Source: Chloromonas sp. AAM2 | Lineage: Eukaryota; Chlorophyta; Chlorophyceae; Chlamydomonadales; Chlamydomonadaceae | Length of the DNA stretch: 24,424 bases | Assembly: GCA_004335635.1 (NCBI GenBank) | Contig: QAXH01004299.1 | Location: forward strand, 296-24,719 | Reading direction: 5' to 3' | In this document: positions 11,350 to 21,264 of the stretch, in pieces | How positions within the stretch are numbered: position 1 is the first letter of the stretch | How the letters are laid out: each line of letters opens with the position of its first letter | The notes under the pieces: generated by a model | Told to the model about the DNA's origin: nothing | The model's database searches: none | Seen by the model: the letters and a program-made list of their open reading frames with translations, nothing else | Position numbers and translations under genes: made by a program

Positions 11350-14068
11350 ATAGACGAGGGGCACTATTTGAGGCTATCAGATGCAACAATTGGATCCTAA
11401 CAGTGTGAGAGGAGTATCGAGCAGATGACAATTGTCAAGATCAGCCCTGGACCTTGCCCGCTTCTGCTCCCATTTTCTATGTCTGCTGTCGGGCCTGCTG
11501 TCCGCTGGCAGAGACCCTGGGTGGCACCATTTCAGCCACCCTTCAGCACAGCAAGAAGCAAATGTCGCACCCTGTGCCCTCCTCTCACCTCCGCCCTTAG
11601 TGCCATACAGCTCCAATTCTACAGCCTCAACGTGCTGCCCAACTCAGATCCTTTAGTTTGTGGCCCAATTCGCAACCTACTTTGGAGCACTGCGGTTTTT
11701 GGTGGCACCATAATCGCTGCCCTTTCCCATTTTGTCGATTTTGCGCATGTCGATTTTGTGCCCTTTACCCCACCTGGTGGTACCTTCCCTCCATGATTGT
11801 GAGCAGCGCTGTCTGATCATCTTTCATGGCCAGTGCTGCAGGCAGCAGGGGCTGGAGGTCACCCACAAGCGTCAGGCTGCCGCTCGCGAACCGCTTGGCT
11901 GCTGCCGCAACCTGCCGATCCGTGAGCGGGGCCGACAGACGTGCCTCGTACACCTGAGGGGTCGAAAACACATCGGTCCAACAAGGCTTACTTCAATTAC
12001 TGCTACGCGTCCGAGAGGCACCACACCGCCAAACTGAGATTCTGAGATTCTTATCTTCACATCACCTCACCATCAGCAGTTGTCATATGTTACTATCACC
12101 ATCGTGCACCTGGGAGGGAGGGGGAATCCATAATAACCATAACCATAACCGTGATCACCACCACCACCATCAGCAGCAGCGTCAACCTAGTGGGGCACCC
12201 ATCACCAGCAACATACCAGCATCAGCAGTTACTTCAACATACTCACAATCACATGACCTTCACAGTACTGAAGGTTGCTTTTGGAAAACAATATCACCAT
12301 CAGTACCAGCACAAGCGCGGCCGTCGCCGTCCTCAACACCGTCCCAGAATCACCATTGCCCGTGTCCCAAGCATCAGCACTGTCAGCACGTGGCATCAGC
12401 GGGGCTTGTCCAGGGTGCTGCACGAACCTACAAACCACCACAAACCTAACGTTCCAAAAACCACATGGTCGGATGCCCAAAGGATTTGAAGAGGAAAGGA
12501 TGACGCCGGCGGGTCAGATGTGTGGTAGGAACAGGGCTCAAGCAGCCCATGCCAGGGGAGTACAGGGCACCCACACAGCCCAGGACCCACAGTGCACGCC
12601 GCATCCACCCAATGTTCTCACACCTTCCAAATCCCCTGTTTGGGTGACTTAACCCGGTGCACCAGCTGGCCGTCGTCGGTGAGCAGCAGCAGCCCCGAGG
12701 TGTCCTTATCCAACCGACCGATGGAGGATAGAAACGGCCGCCGTGCGCCATACCTACACACAAGGGGGGTTGGGGCAGGCGGGCAGCAGCTAACGGGGCA
12801 AGCCAGGCAGTGCATGAAATGGGAACCGGGCGGGCACAAAATAAACAAATGAGCAAGGGATGGACAGGAACGGACCGGGCGGGCACAAATGTAGGAAGAT
12901 ACTCAAGATGCTAAAGAGAGGGAATGAATTTTGGGGCTGGGCAGGAACAGGCATGCGAGATGTGCAAGATGGGACCTTTCCCCTGCTTCCAGACACTCAG
13001 ACACAGTCTTCTTGTGCCTAATCCCCGTAGCAGAGCATGCAAACAGAAAGGGACAAACAAGAACAAGTAAGGTTAAATGGCCTCTTCAAGTGTGTTTCCA
13101 CCCACAGACACACACACCCCGGCTCTGTGGTCCTGATGTGCGTGCCAGAGTTACATCACGGTCAAGGCTGACCTGCTTACGCCCACTGAATTATGTTCTA
13201 CGGGTACTCAAATCTTGACTCTACTTTGAGTCTACACTGTCCGCACAGCCTTCCAATGCCTTTACCTGTGCGGCAGCAGGTCGTATATCTTGGGGTCGGA
13301 TATGCGCTCGTCGTCCGGGCTGGTGACCACGTATCCCACGGGCTTGTGTAGCATGAGGGACATGGGGAAGGGGGGGTCCAGCGGCTCTCCGTCCAGCGTC
13401 ATGTCCTCATGGAACACCTTGTCGCCGACCTGACACATGGGGCACATGGGCACATGGAGCATATGGTGTCATGCCAGCTTACTTCATAGAAATAATTTCC
13501 ACCTTTAGCCTCGCCACCACACCCCAGCAGGCAACAACACTCCAGCACATGCTGCACGATTTGCGTGCTCGGCCATGCCGCCACCCACCTTTAGCCTCGC
13601 TCCGCCCCGGCCCAGCACACGCCCCTTCTTGACTAGCGTCTGCATGCGCATGAAAGGTCATGGACGAGTGACCGCCAGGACAGGGAAGTTGGAAAAGAAT
13701 GGCTCCATCCGCAACGCCGCGCAGTCATTTACTTTTATTTCTGTGTGTTCAAAGCTAATGTTGTGATGATGACAATGATGATAATGACGGTGCAGCAGTG
13801 CATGGCAGTGCAGTACCATCTCCTTGCACCAACACCCTCATCATCAACTCAGATTCCCTGACACTGCCATGTCATGTGAACGACAAGCGCTGCATGCATC
13901 TCCAGGTCATTCAATGGGACCGGGTGTGCGGACGGTTCCGTTCTGTGGTGCCGCCCGCACCTGGCAGTCCTTGCGGCTGGCGTACCCCAGGTTGGCCAGC
14001 AGACGCTCCACCCTCAGGGCCTTGCCCGCCGCTGCACACGTAGACAGCACCAGTGCGTTGGCAAGCAT
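10362..14068 (-). CDS. SVR1: Plastid-type RsuA/RluB-family rRNA pseudouridine synthase (SVR1-like)
   Basis: Seven minus-strand exons in transcript order: 14068-13961, 13639-13589, 13429-13266, 12753-12624, 11953-11774, 11242-11084 and 10721-10362. All junction phases agree and give 383 residues. An S4 RNA-binding domain (about 17-66: ALRVERLLANLGYASRKDCQ, then TLVKKGRVL) precedes the catalytic domain. That domain shows LHKPVGYVVTSP, then SSIGRLDKDTSGLLLLTDDG with catalytic Asp123, then HRVKSPKQGIWKVYEARL, EGRYHQVRRMFTAMGHEV and LHRTHVGGL. The enzyme isomerises a specific uridine in rRNA. Whether the target is 16S or 23S cannot be told from sequence. Arabidopsis SVR1 is a chloroplast member of this family. 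The last exon adds a 119-residue tail, Gln/Pro/Ser-rich and then basic, not present in bacterial enzymes. The start is open: ATG 14068 leaves only about 16 residues before S4. An upstream exon around 14899-14782, spliced to an acceptor in front of the S4 coding sequence, would add a transit-like peptide in phase but shows no clear initiating ATG. Confidence 0.9.
11043..11106 (-). repeat. Tandem duplication carrying two splice donors at the end of exon 6
   Basis: Two 28-base copies, 11043-11070 and 11079-11106, match at 24 of 28 bases with a 36-base offset (exactly 12 codons). On the minus strand each copy ends GAG|GTAGG, so there are two equivalent donors. The first gives an exon ending at 11084 and the second one ending at 11048. 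Both are phase 0. The longer form would add VGFGFIGPITKE after FNGPSTEE. Confidence 0.75.
11245..11349. repeat. Compound GA/GT microsatellite next to a splice acceptor
   Basis: A GA tract at 11245-11262 is followed by GT tracts at about 11271-11287 and 11313-11336 and a second GA tract to 11349. On the minus strand, the coding strand of the pseudouridine synthase gene, the first tract reads CT repeats running directly into TTCTCAG|GTGCGG. The microsatellite therefore serves as the polypyrimidine tract of intron 5. Confidence 0.9.
12132..12180. repeat. ATAACC and CAC/CAG simple repeats in an intron
   Basis: Three ATAACC units (about 12132-12150) are followed by four CAC triplets and three CAG triplets (about 12156-12180). 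They lie in the 670-base intron between exons 4 and 5 of the pseudouridine synthase gene. Although the triplets could encode a homopolymer, no exon is supported here. Confidence 0.8.
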
Positions 14069-15526
14069 TTGATGGATCGTTGCTAAGGAAACCCGCCCAT
14101 CCAATCACCGGACATGTGGCCACGGCTGCACAGGCAACAGGGAATCTAGTGCATGGAAAAGGAGGTACAGGCGTCTGCCCATCCACACATCGCATCTCTC
14201 TTATGCACCCACACACTCAAAATTCCACCCACACAGTTTGTACTCCGACCCACCCACACACCTGGTGCGTCATCATCGTCGGTTTCCAGTGTAGCATGTG
14301 ACGGTGTGGCATGCCTTGTCACACCACTGTGCAGCACTGCATGTACAATGGAAGCAAGTGCAACTTGCAGCTGGCAAGACCGCGCAAGCATACGAGCAAC
14401 AAAGAGCAGGCACGTGCCTCATGCACGTCTCATTACTGTCATGGCATGCACATGCATCCGGGTGCCACAGCAAGAGAATCATGTCTGCCCTGCCTGAATG
14501 GTGTCTGAGTGATGAATGCACCACTCAGAAGTGTCAGGAACACATGGAGCAGTCATCGGCCGAGCCTTTGTCAAGCAGTAAACCATTACTACCGTGGCTG
14601 CGTCAGAGGAGACCCCATGTGCCATTTGTGCTTTGAATGCACGACGATCCTCCTGGTGTGCTGTGATGACTTGTGCAGTCCATTGCACAGGCAGTATGAT
14701 GTCTGAGTCCTTGCCTGGTGTTTGATGAGAGGGCTGAGGCCTGCTCGTGTTGTGCCACTGCCGAGCCCGCTGCATGTGTGGCACCTGCAGCCACCATGCG
14801 GCGCGGTGTTGGAACATGGGCCAACGGTGTGCATGCTGGTGTTCGAACCACTGCTGCCCCTAGCACATGGGCCACTCCACAGCAGCTCAGTCTCCACAAA
14901 CGGATGCCAAGCCGGTCTGTTCCCCGTCTATGGCCACATGGCTACCTGCCAGTCATGCTGTTTTGCCTCTGCCAGGCCCCACATGCATTCCCAAATGCTC
15001 CAGCTAGCACCTCTCAAAGCTCCAGATGTCTTACCAGGCCTGTCATGCAGTGTCCGTCTGGCGGAGGAATGGCCGCACATGCCGGTGACGGCGACATGCG
15101 TCCAAAGGTCATAGGCGCTGAATGCATCTTTTTTTTGGCGAAAGATGCCAGTGTTGACGGTCTGTTGGCTCAAGTGCAAATGTCGCTAGCTGGACGGTCG
15201 CCTGTGTTCAACTTGTCGCCGTTACTGCGTCCAAGGTTTCACGTTGATGACTGCTAAATTTGTTGATTGCAAGTATTTGGAAACGTGCAGTTGCCGAACA
15301 TTTCTCATGCCTGACAGAGCAATGAGGAGAGTTGATCTAATGCATGCAGTTGCGCACTCCCTCCATGTAAAAGGTGCACACAGACCAGACGTGCACCACC
15401 TCACGACTTAGCAATGGGTCTGACCAACCTCGAAGCAACACCTGGCAAGCTTCTGCAGTAGCCACCACTCACTGATACGGGCAAGGACCTGTGCTCACCA
15501 TCAGCGACAAATCCACCAGCAGCAAG

Positions 15527-15546
15527 TTATGGCGCTCGAGCCATAA
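15527..15546. repeat. Perfect inverted repeat upstream of the FUZ-like gene
   Basis: TTATGGC (15527-15533), spacer GCTCGA, then GCCATAA (15540-15546) form a 7-bp perfect dyad about 320 bases upstream of ATG 15867. The inner GCTCGAGC is itself palindromic. It could bind a dimeric factor or form a small hairpin in the 5' UTR. Neither is shown. Confidence 0.7.
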
Positions 15547-15738
15547 CAGCAGCCATCAACAGCAACAACGTCAGAAGCGCACGCAAGCAGAACAACACTA
15601 ACAGCAGTCCTGGTTCTCAACACCAGCTGACCAGTGTGGCATGACCTGCTGACACAGCTATCACAGGCCTCACGTGGCCTCACACACAGCTCAAACGCCC
15701 AACACAGCCACCTGGGGCTTCAACAGTTATCCACACAG

Positions 15739-15769
15739 CAACAACAACAACAACAACAACAACAACAAC
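15739..15769 (+). repeat. (CAA)10 microsatellite in the 5' region of the FUZ-like gene
   Basis: Ten uninterrupted CAA triplets end about 100 bases before ATG 15867. Position and context suggest 5' UTR or promoter. Unstructured CAA runs in a 5' UTR are known to keep leaders free of structure, but whether this stretch is transcribed is not known. Confidence 0.9.
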
Positions 15770-15866
15770 GGTGCACCACAACCACTTGACAAGCACGCCA
15801 AACAGTGCTCATACACCCGCCTAGCTCCACTCACACAGGCTCACGGCCCTGTGCAGTACCGTTGGC

Positions 15867-18800
15867 ATGCCACAGCTGTTTGCCATTCTTGATGAGGGTG
15901 GCCGTACGCTGTTGGTTCGGACGCATGGCGACGTGCAGACCCCCTCCTTCCCCACCTTGGGCCTCCTGTGTAGCATCGCCAGCTTCGGCAGCAGCAAGGG
16001 CTACGCGGTGCAGGCCTTTGGCACAGACAATGTGCAGATCGTGTATGAAGAGTGAGGCACAATGGATAAATCCAGGGGCCTGGGGTTGAAATTTATAGTG
16101 GGGCTGGCAGGCTTGTGAAGATCTGAAAGTATGTAACCATCTGTTTGCACCGTGGGCACTGGGCCGAGATAAGCACCGGAAAGGTATGGGCACTGCCTTG
16201 ACCCACCTACATGAGCAAGAAAACAAAAGGAGCGAGGCGAACAAAACAGACATGTGACAGCGGTTGACTAGGTGTTTGGCTGGTCGCAATTCAGGGTGGC
16301 CCGTGCTTACGTCAAATTTGCTTCTAAACTGTGCATTATGCTTGTCTGATGCTGATGCAGGTCTCCAAACCACTTGTTGCTGATCCTAGCGACGAGCAAC
16401 AAACTGGTCAGCCAGGAGCTGTTGCATGGCTTGCTACAGGTGTGCATAGTGACCGGATTTTATACATAGATTGACAGAAGGATGGCGCTACAATGCACAG
16501 ACCTGCCTAGGGTGTGCATGCGAAATATACAGACATGGTCACGCACGTCTAGAAAACTGCACGCGTACTCATAGGTATGGTGCAGGGACTAGATTGTTGT
16601 CGATGGAGCTTCAGATGAACCTGCTAGTAACGTGCTTGCCAGAACAGGTGCCTCTGGCAGGCCGCTACTAGGTGTCCCATTCCATCACGTGTGGCAGCCC
16701 CATGCAGGCTCAGAGAGTCTTAGGCATGTGACAGCTGTTCTATTTAGATCCCTCCCACAAACAACTGCCACTGATGCCAATGTGCTCGTGCTGTGCCAAC
16801 AGCCGCTCGCTGCTAGCAGTAGACGAACTGTCACGCTTGTGCGCTGGATCCAGTCAGGTGTGTTCAAGTTCTAGGTATGCCGTCCACATGACCGCGTGTG
16901 TGTGGCTTCGCAGGCCGTGTGCGCAGGCATACAGATGTGTGTGGGGCGCCAGGTGCTGGCACAGGCGGAAGCCAGGGGGGTGGACCAGCTCAGGAGGCAC
17001 CTCAGAGGTAAGGAGCGTACAGGTTGAAGCAATCTATGGTACAGCTTAGGTGGAGCTGCCTAACCACTTTAGACCCAGACAGGAGTAGTGCACAGGTTTA
17101 GGTAGGAGGTAACACGTACATGAAGCTGCCTCATAGTTCAAGCTTCGATGGTAAGGGCGTACTGGCCGAAGGAACCTTTGATATGGAGTGTACTACTTGA
17201 AGGACCCTGTGATCAGGCTTAGATGGAGCTGCTTAAGCACAGTCAGCTTGATTGGGTAAGGGCGTGGCCAGCAATGGAAGAAACTAGTGTTGAAGGTGAG
17301 GGATCTTGCAGATTTTATCACGTTTGCAGTCAGTGCCTTGCCAGCCTGGCTTGCTTTCTCCTGCCTCCAGGCCTGAGTTTGCCCGTCTTTTCCCACCTTA
17401 CTCCCTTCCTGCTCTGGGTGAAAGTCCTCCAGGTAAAGGAGCAAGGGTGAGGGAACAAGTTGGGTTTTGCACGTCCTTTCCAGGTGTTTTGCCCACACGC
17501 TGCTTGCAGGCATGGCCTGGATTGACGCCCTGACTGCCCATGACGCACTCTTCCCATGCGCCCTGCTGCCCGGGCCACAGGTGCACGGGACATGCATGGG
17601 CCAACGCTCTAACATGTCTGGCAGCAACAAGTCAGGAGCCGTGTTTACAAACTTTCCGACCAACTGCTTGCAGTAATGAGACAAGAGGTCTTGTTGACAT
17701 TACAGACCAGATGGGAAAACAGCCCGCTGGCGAGACACGGCGGTGCCAAGCAAAGTTTTCTGCATACACCATTGGCAGAAAGCATAATTGTGGAAAGTCA
17801 AACATTTGTAAGGCCAGCAGTTGACTTTCTACGACAGGATGATGCAGTCGAGAAGGTGACGTCGATGCGCTTGTCCATGTGTGGGGTGTTGCAGTGGCTG
17901 GGCGCTTCCCCCAAGGACAGGGCTTCCCTCGCCTCGGCCCTGTCCGCCATGTACCAGGCAGTGCCCACCCCCCTGGCCGCTCTCACACGCGAGGGGATGT
18001 ATGTCGGGGCCTCACAGGGGTGGGCAGCGCTGCCGGCCCTACAGCAGCGGCTGCTGCAGCACCTGTCCACACACCAGGGGCCCCAGGTACAAGAATTCCA
18101 CTGGTTTCCATTACAAGGCATATGGTTCAAGTAAAGTTCAAACACGTGCTTCCATTGCTGAACTATACAAGTATGCCGACTGGCCCGCGTGTATGAGAGC
18201 ACATGCGGCGTTGTATTGCAGTTCCGTTCAGTCAGTTAGCGTCAACTTCAAGCAAAGGTCAGGGTTCAATCAGCACATGATAACTGAAGCAGTGCTGTGT
18301 GTGCCGTGTGTGCTGCTGACACAGGGCGAGCATCAGCATGCGGAGGTGCCAGTGCATGTGACGGGCCACGATCAGCAGGAGCGGCACCAGAGGCTAGTCA
18401 TGGTCAAGGTCATGGGAGGTAGGCGGACTGCATGTGGAAGAGGGGTATGTTTCTATTTACACCAGGTATGTCCTGAAAAAGGGCACGGTGCGGGGTATGA
18501 TGCACGCCACCCTGACCTACCCTGAGCAAGAATGCGGTAAGGCGGAAAGACAGACAAACACAGGCTGACATTCACTTGGGTCTGCTGTACTTTTGTCATC
18601 GCCGCGTACAGTCATAGAGGCCGGCTGCCACTCTAGCAGCCACCCTTTTGTGTAAACTCAGCCAACCGGTGACCAATTGTTGCACAGCCCTTATCCCACT
18701 GCGCTCTTGCAACCCTGCAGACGCCATGCTGCTGCTGCTGTGTGGTGCGGGCATGTCTGTGGCCGACATCGCGTCCCTGGTGACAAGCCATGCGCACAAG

Positions 18801-21264
18801 GCCGAGCACGTGCTACAGGTGTGAAACGCTGTTCCATGATCTCTCCCAATGCTGGATTTGTACTCAGCCCAAAAACAGACGTGCCTTGTTGTTGACAGGA
18901 GTTGCATACCTGCTCACTAGTTTTGTTTAGCACGGCAGTCATGCCTGCTGCCGCATTGGTGCCATCCCTGGTGCTCTGTTCAGATGTGGCAGTGGCAGAA
19001 GGCAAGGTCTTTGTGTCTGCTTCAAGGCTTCTTGCATGCTGTAACTGTGCCTGCTGCCCCACCGCCATGCAGACCCCTGTGTGGTGCATGCTGCCCGTGC
19101 CCCAGTTCTCAAGCATCAGTTTCGACCTGGCAGCGGTGGTGCACATCTCACACCCCGCCACAGCCCGCGTCACACTATACTGGGGCCACCGGCGCCTGGA
19201 GGGAGCCACACGTTTCAACCCCATGTGCAGCCCAACCGTCAGGAAACGGATGGGCAGCCCTGCTAGTGCGGCATCCATCACCCGCAGGTGGGCACATCAG
19301 TTGGCATACGTGCAATAGGAGTGCATGCTGTGTAGGATGATTACGACATTACAAAAGCCAGCAGGCCAGCGCTCTGGTCATAGAGATTAGCACACGCACA
19401 AAACAGCCCAACCCACCCGGCCAACAGAAGCAGCCAACCGGGGTACGTGCTGTGGAAGGTGCTTGCTAGGAAACTGATTACGGACAGGTAGCATACTATG
19501 CAACTTGCAATGGAAGTGCAAAGAAGTCGGCCCATGGACTTTTGAAGTCCTGCTGCGATCCAATGCCTTTGGGAAGATCAATGGTACACCCCTGTGAGTG
19601 CGAGATCCCTGACCTCTGGTCTGCTGTGGTGGCAAAGAACAGAACACCAGCCTTTGATTGAGCCCACATCCCTGCCTCAGCCCCTTGTCAACAGCGGTGC
19701 AAGCGCACTTTATGAAGCCACAACCCTGGCTCAATGGTAGCATGAGGCCCCTGTTGACGCGGCATCCATGCCTTTTGAGCCCTAGCGAGAATACACTCTG
19801 CGACTTTAGTACAACCTTGCCATTCCTCACCTGCCCATTCGCAGGGCTCTTAGCTCCTCCAGCGGTCCTGCTCAGAGCTCTGAGGCCCTGCAGCTGTTCT
19901 TCAAGGCGAGCTGCGACATGCTGGCGGCATTCATGATCAGTGCACAGCCACACCTGAGCCTTTGCACCCCGGACACCAGCAACAGCGGGCGGGGCAGTGC
20001 AATGGGCAGCGAACCGCTGGCACAGGATGGCTCGGGTCGCCTTAGCGGCCCGCAGGACAATGGTGGGCTGCAGACCCAGGGGTCGGTGCGGAGCCGACCG
20101 TCTTTGGGGGGCTCGGAGGTGCGTGCATGGTACGGATTAAACGGTGGGGCCATTCATGCTTGCTTATGGCAGATTGTACCATACTTCAGACCAGTGCAGC
20201 AGCCCGTGCTCCAGTCTGTATCAAGCTCAATTCCTGACTCTCACCTTCGTGCTTTTCCTCTGTGTGTGTGTGACCCTTGCATCCCCATCTCAAGCTAGGG
20301 CTCGCACTTGTAATCACCCTGGTGTGATCTCTGATCGTCACACTCTTCCCTTCATCACGCTGATTGAATTTGCTTCCAATCACGGACGTCATGTCCCATC
20401 CGAGCCAGTGTCACATGCCAGTGTGCTCAACAGTGCCTGTTTGAGCTCTTAACCATCAAGATCTTGCACAGTGTTGTTCCTCTCTGTTGTAAGTCTCACT
20501 TTCACTCTCTGTTGTCACACGCTCTCTCTCCCACTACCTCCGTTGTCACACACTCACACTCTCACTCCCTGTTGGCACTCTTGTCACACAGGCGGTTGGA
20601 ACACCCCGCACCGCCATGGCTGCCTTGGCGCAGCGCTTCTTCTCATCCTTTGTGTCCTCTGTGAGCGGCACCCCTAGGGGTGGCAGGCACTTGTCAGGGC
20701 CCTTTGCAAACAGCGGGGGGTTCGCTGCTGATAACAGCGCTGGCCGCTCGCTTGCTGAGCCAGTCGCTGAGGTGTGTGAGTCACAAATGGTGACAGAAGG
20801 TAAGAGGGTGCGAAAAAGAGTGTGTGGAGCAACAGTGTCACGGGCTCAGCGTGGGTGGGGCGAGCAGTTGTAGGAGCGAAGCCAAGGCACCACGCTGTGA
20901 TTGTCCTCAATAACACACGATTTGAATGGAAGAGTATAACCCCATGAGCAACTCGCCGGTGCCATCTACTTTTGAATCGCATTATGGGCAGCAAAGTTGT
21001 GTATGCATTCAGCCCATGTTGGGGTTGAGCCCGGTAACCTTAACCCTAACCCAACCCTAAGCCTAATCATACCGCCCAAGAGCTAGCTGCCTTGCGTCAC
21101 GTTTCCTCGCAGGCAAGCGACTTGTGGCACTTGTGGACACGTCTGCCCAGGCGGGTGTGAGCGTGTTCTTGGCGTGCGGGGACAGCACCGACCGCAGGGC
21201 CGCCAGCCAAGCGGCACGCGACATGAGGGCGCTGTGTAGCGCTGACAAGGAGTGGGAGGGTTGA
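15867..21264 (+). CDS. FUZ: Fuzzy (FUZ)-like three-longin-domain protein, CPLANE family
   Basis: Thirteen exons modelled: 15867-16051, 16361-16439, 16914-17007, 17510-17580, 17838-18086, 18325-18408, 18482-18536, 18721-18818, 18984-19040, 19106-19287, 19845-20118, 20592-20799 and 21113-21264, about 595 residues. Longin 1 (about 1-135) starts MPQLFAILDEGGRTLLVR and aligns with animal FUZ with no gap from PSFPTLGLL to LLLILATS. Longin 2 (about 145-310) has LASALSAMYQAVPTPLAALT, GMYVGASQGW, MMHATLTYPEQEC and AMLLLLCGAG. Longin 3 (about 325-595) has SFDLAAVVHIS, LQLFFKASCDMLAAFM and, after a low-complexity insertion, GKRLVALVDTSAQAG near the end, matching the RLVAL strand of FUZ. In animals FUZ pairs with INTU as a Rab23 exchange factor at the ciliary base. 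MON1 is the nearest alternative: same fold, but it has a long N-terminal region missing here. Uncertain points are the exon 5 acceptor (17838 or, 44 codons longer, 17706), the exon 6/7 junction, and the short intron 19041-19105. Confidence 0.7.
17045..17265. repeat. Decayed repeat units in intron 3 of the FUZ-like gene
   Basis: A 19-mer (cttaggtggagctgcctaa, 17045-17063) recurs with two changes at 17218-17236. An 11-mer (ggtaagggcgt) is exact at 17150-17160 and 17255-17265. A related GAAGCTGCCT lies near 17122. Spacing and order suggest two or three diverged copies of a unit of roughly 100 bases, perhaps an old tandem duplication. The 11-mer contains a donor-like GTAAGG but no supported exon. 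Confidence 0.5.
21035..21065. repeat. Short telomere-like CCCTAA tract in an intron
   Basis: The stretch runs taaccttaaccctaaccc and then aaccctaagcctaa: about four degenerate CCCTAA units in the last intron of the FUZ-like gene (20800-21112). It is too short and imperfect to be a chromosome end. It may be an interstitial telomeric remnant from double-strand break repair, or chance. Confidence 0.5.

Larger units (their letters stand above)
14069..15866. other. Divergent intergenic region between the pseudouridine synthase and FUZ-like genes
   Basis: These 1.8 kb separate two divergently transcribed start codons and should hold both promoters and 5' UTRs. No family-level match was recognised. 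An open stretch on the minus strand at about 14899-14782 translates to an Ala/Arg/Val-rich peptide (ending PTPRRMVAA) that could be an upstream transit-peptide exon of the pseudouridine synthase gene. A 179-codon plus-strand frame at 14718-15257 has no homology that I can see. A perfect inverted repeat (15527-15546) and a CAA repeat (15739-15769) lie close to the FUZ-like start. Confidence 0.45.

Noticed and set aside
14603..14899. Transit-peptide exon of the pseudouridine synthase gene starting at 14899
   Set aside because: The peptide looks plausible and a phase-compatible donor exists, but the frame begins with TTG and I find no upstream in-frame ATG before a stop. It is recorded as an option only.
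14718..15257. 179-codon plus-strand open frame
   Set aside because: It begins with GTG, has no recognised homology, and overlaps the divergent promoter region and the possible upstream exon of the minus-strand gene.
15867..21264. MON1 (SAND family) as the identity of the three-longin gene
   Set aside because: MON1 shares the fold and some strand patterns (HAHISYLE-like), but it has a long N-terminal region and a different first longin motif. The gapless match to FUZ in longin 1 and the RLVAL strand at the end fit FUZ better. It is kept as the main alternative.
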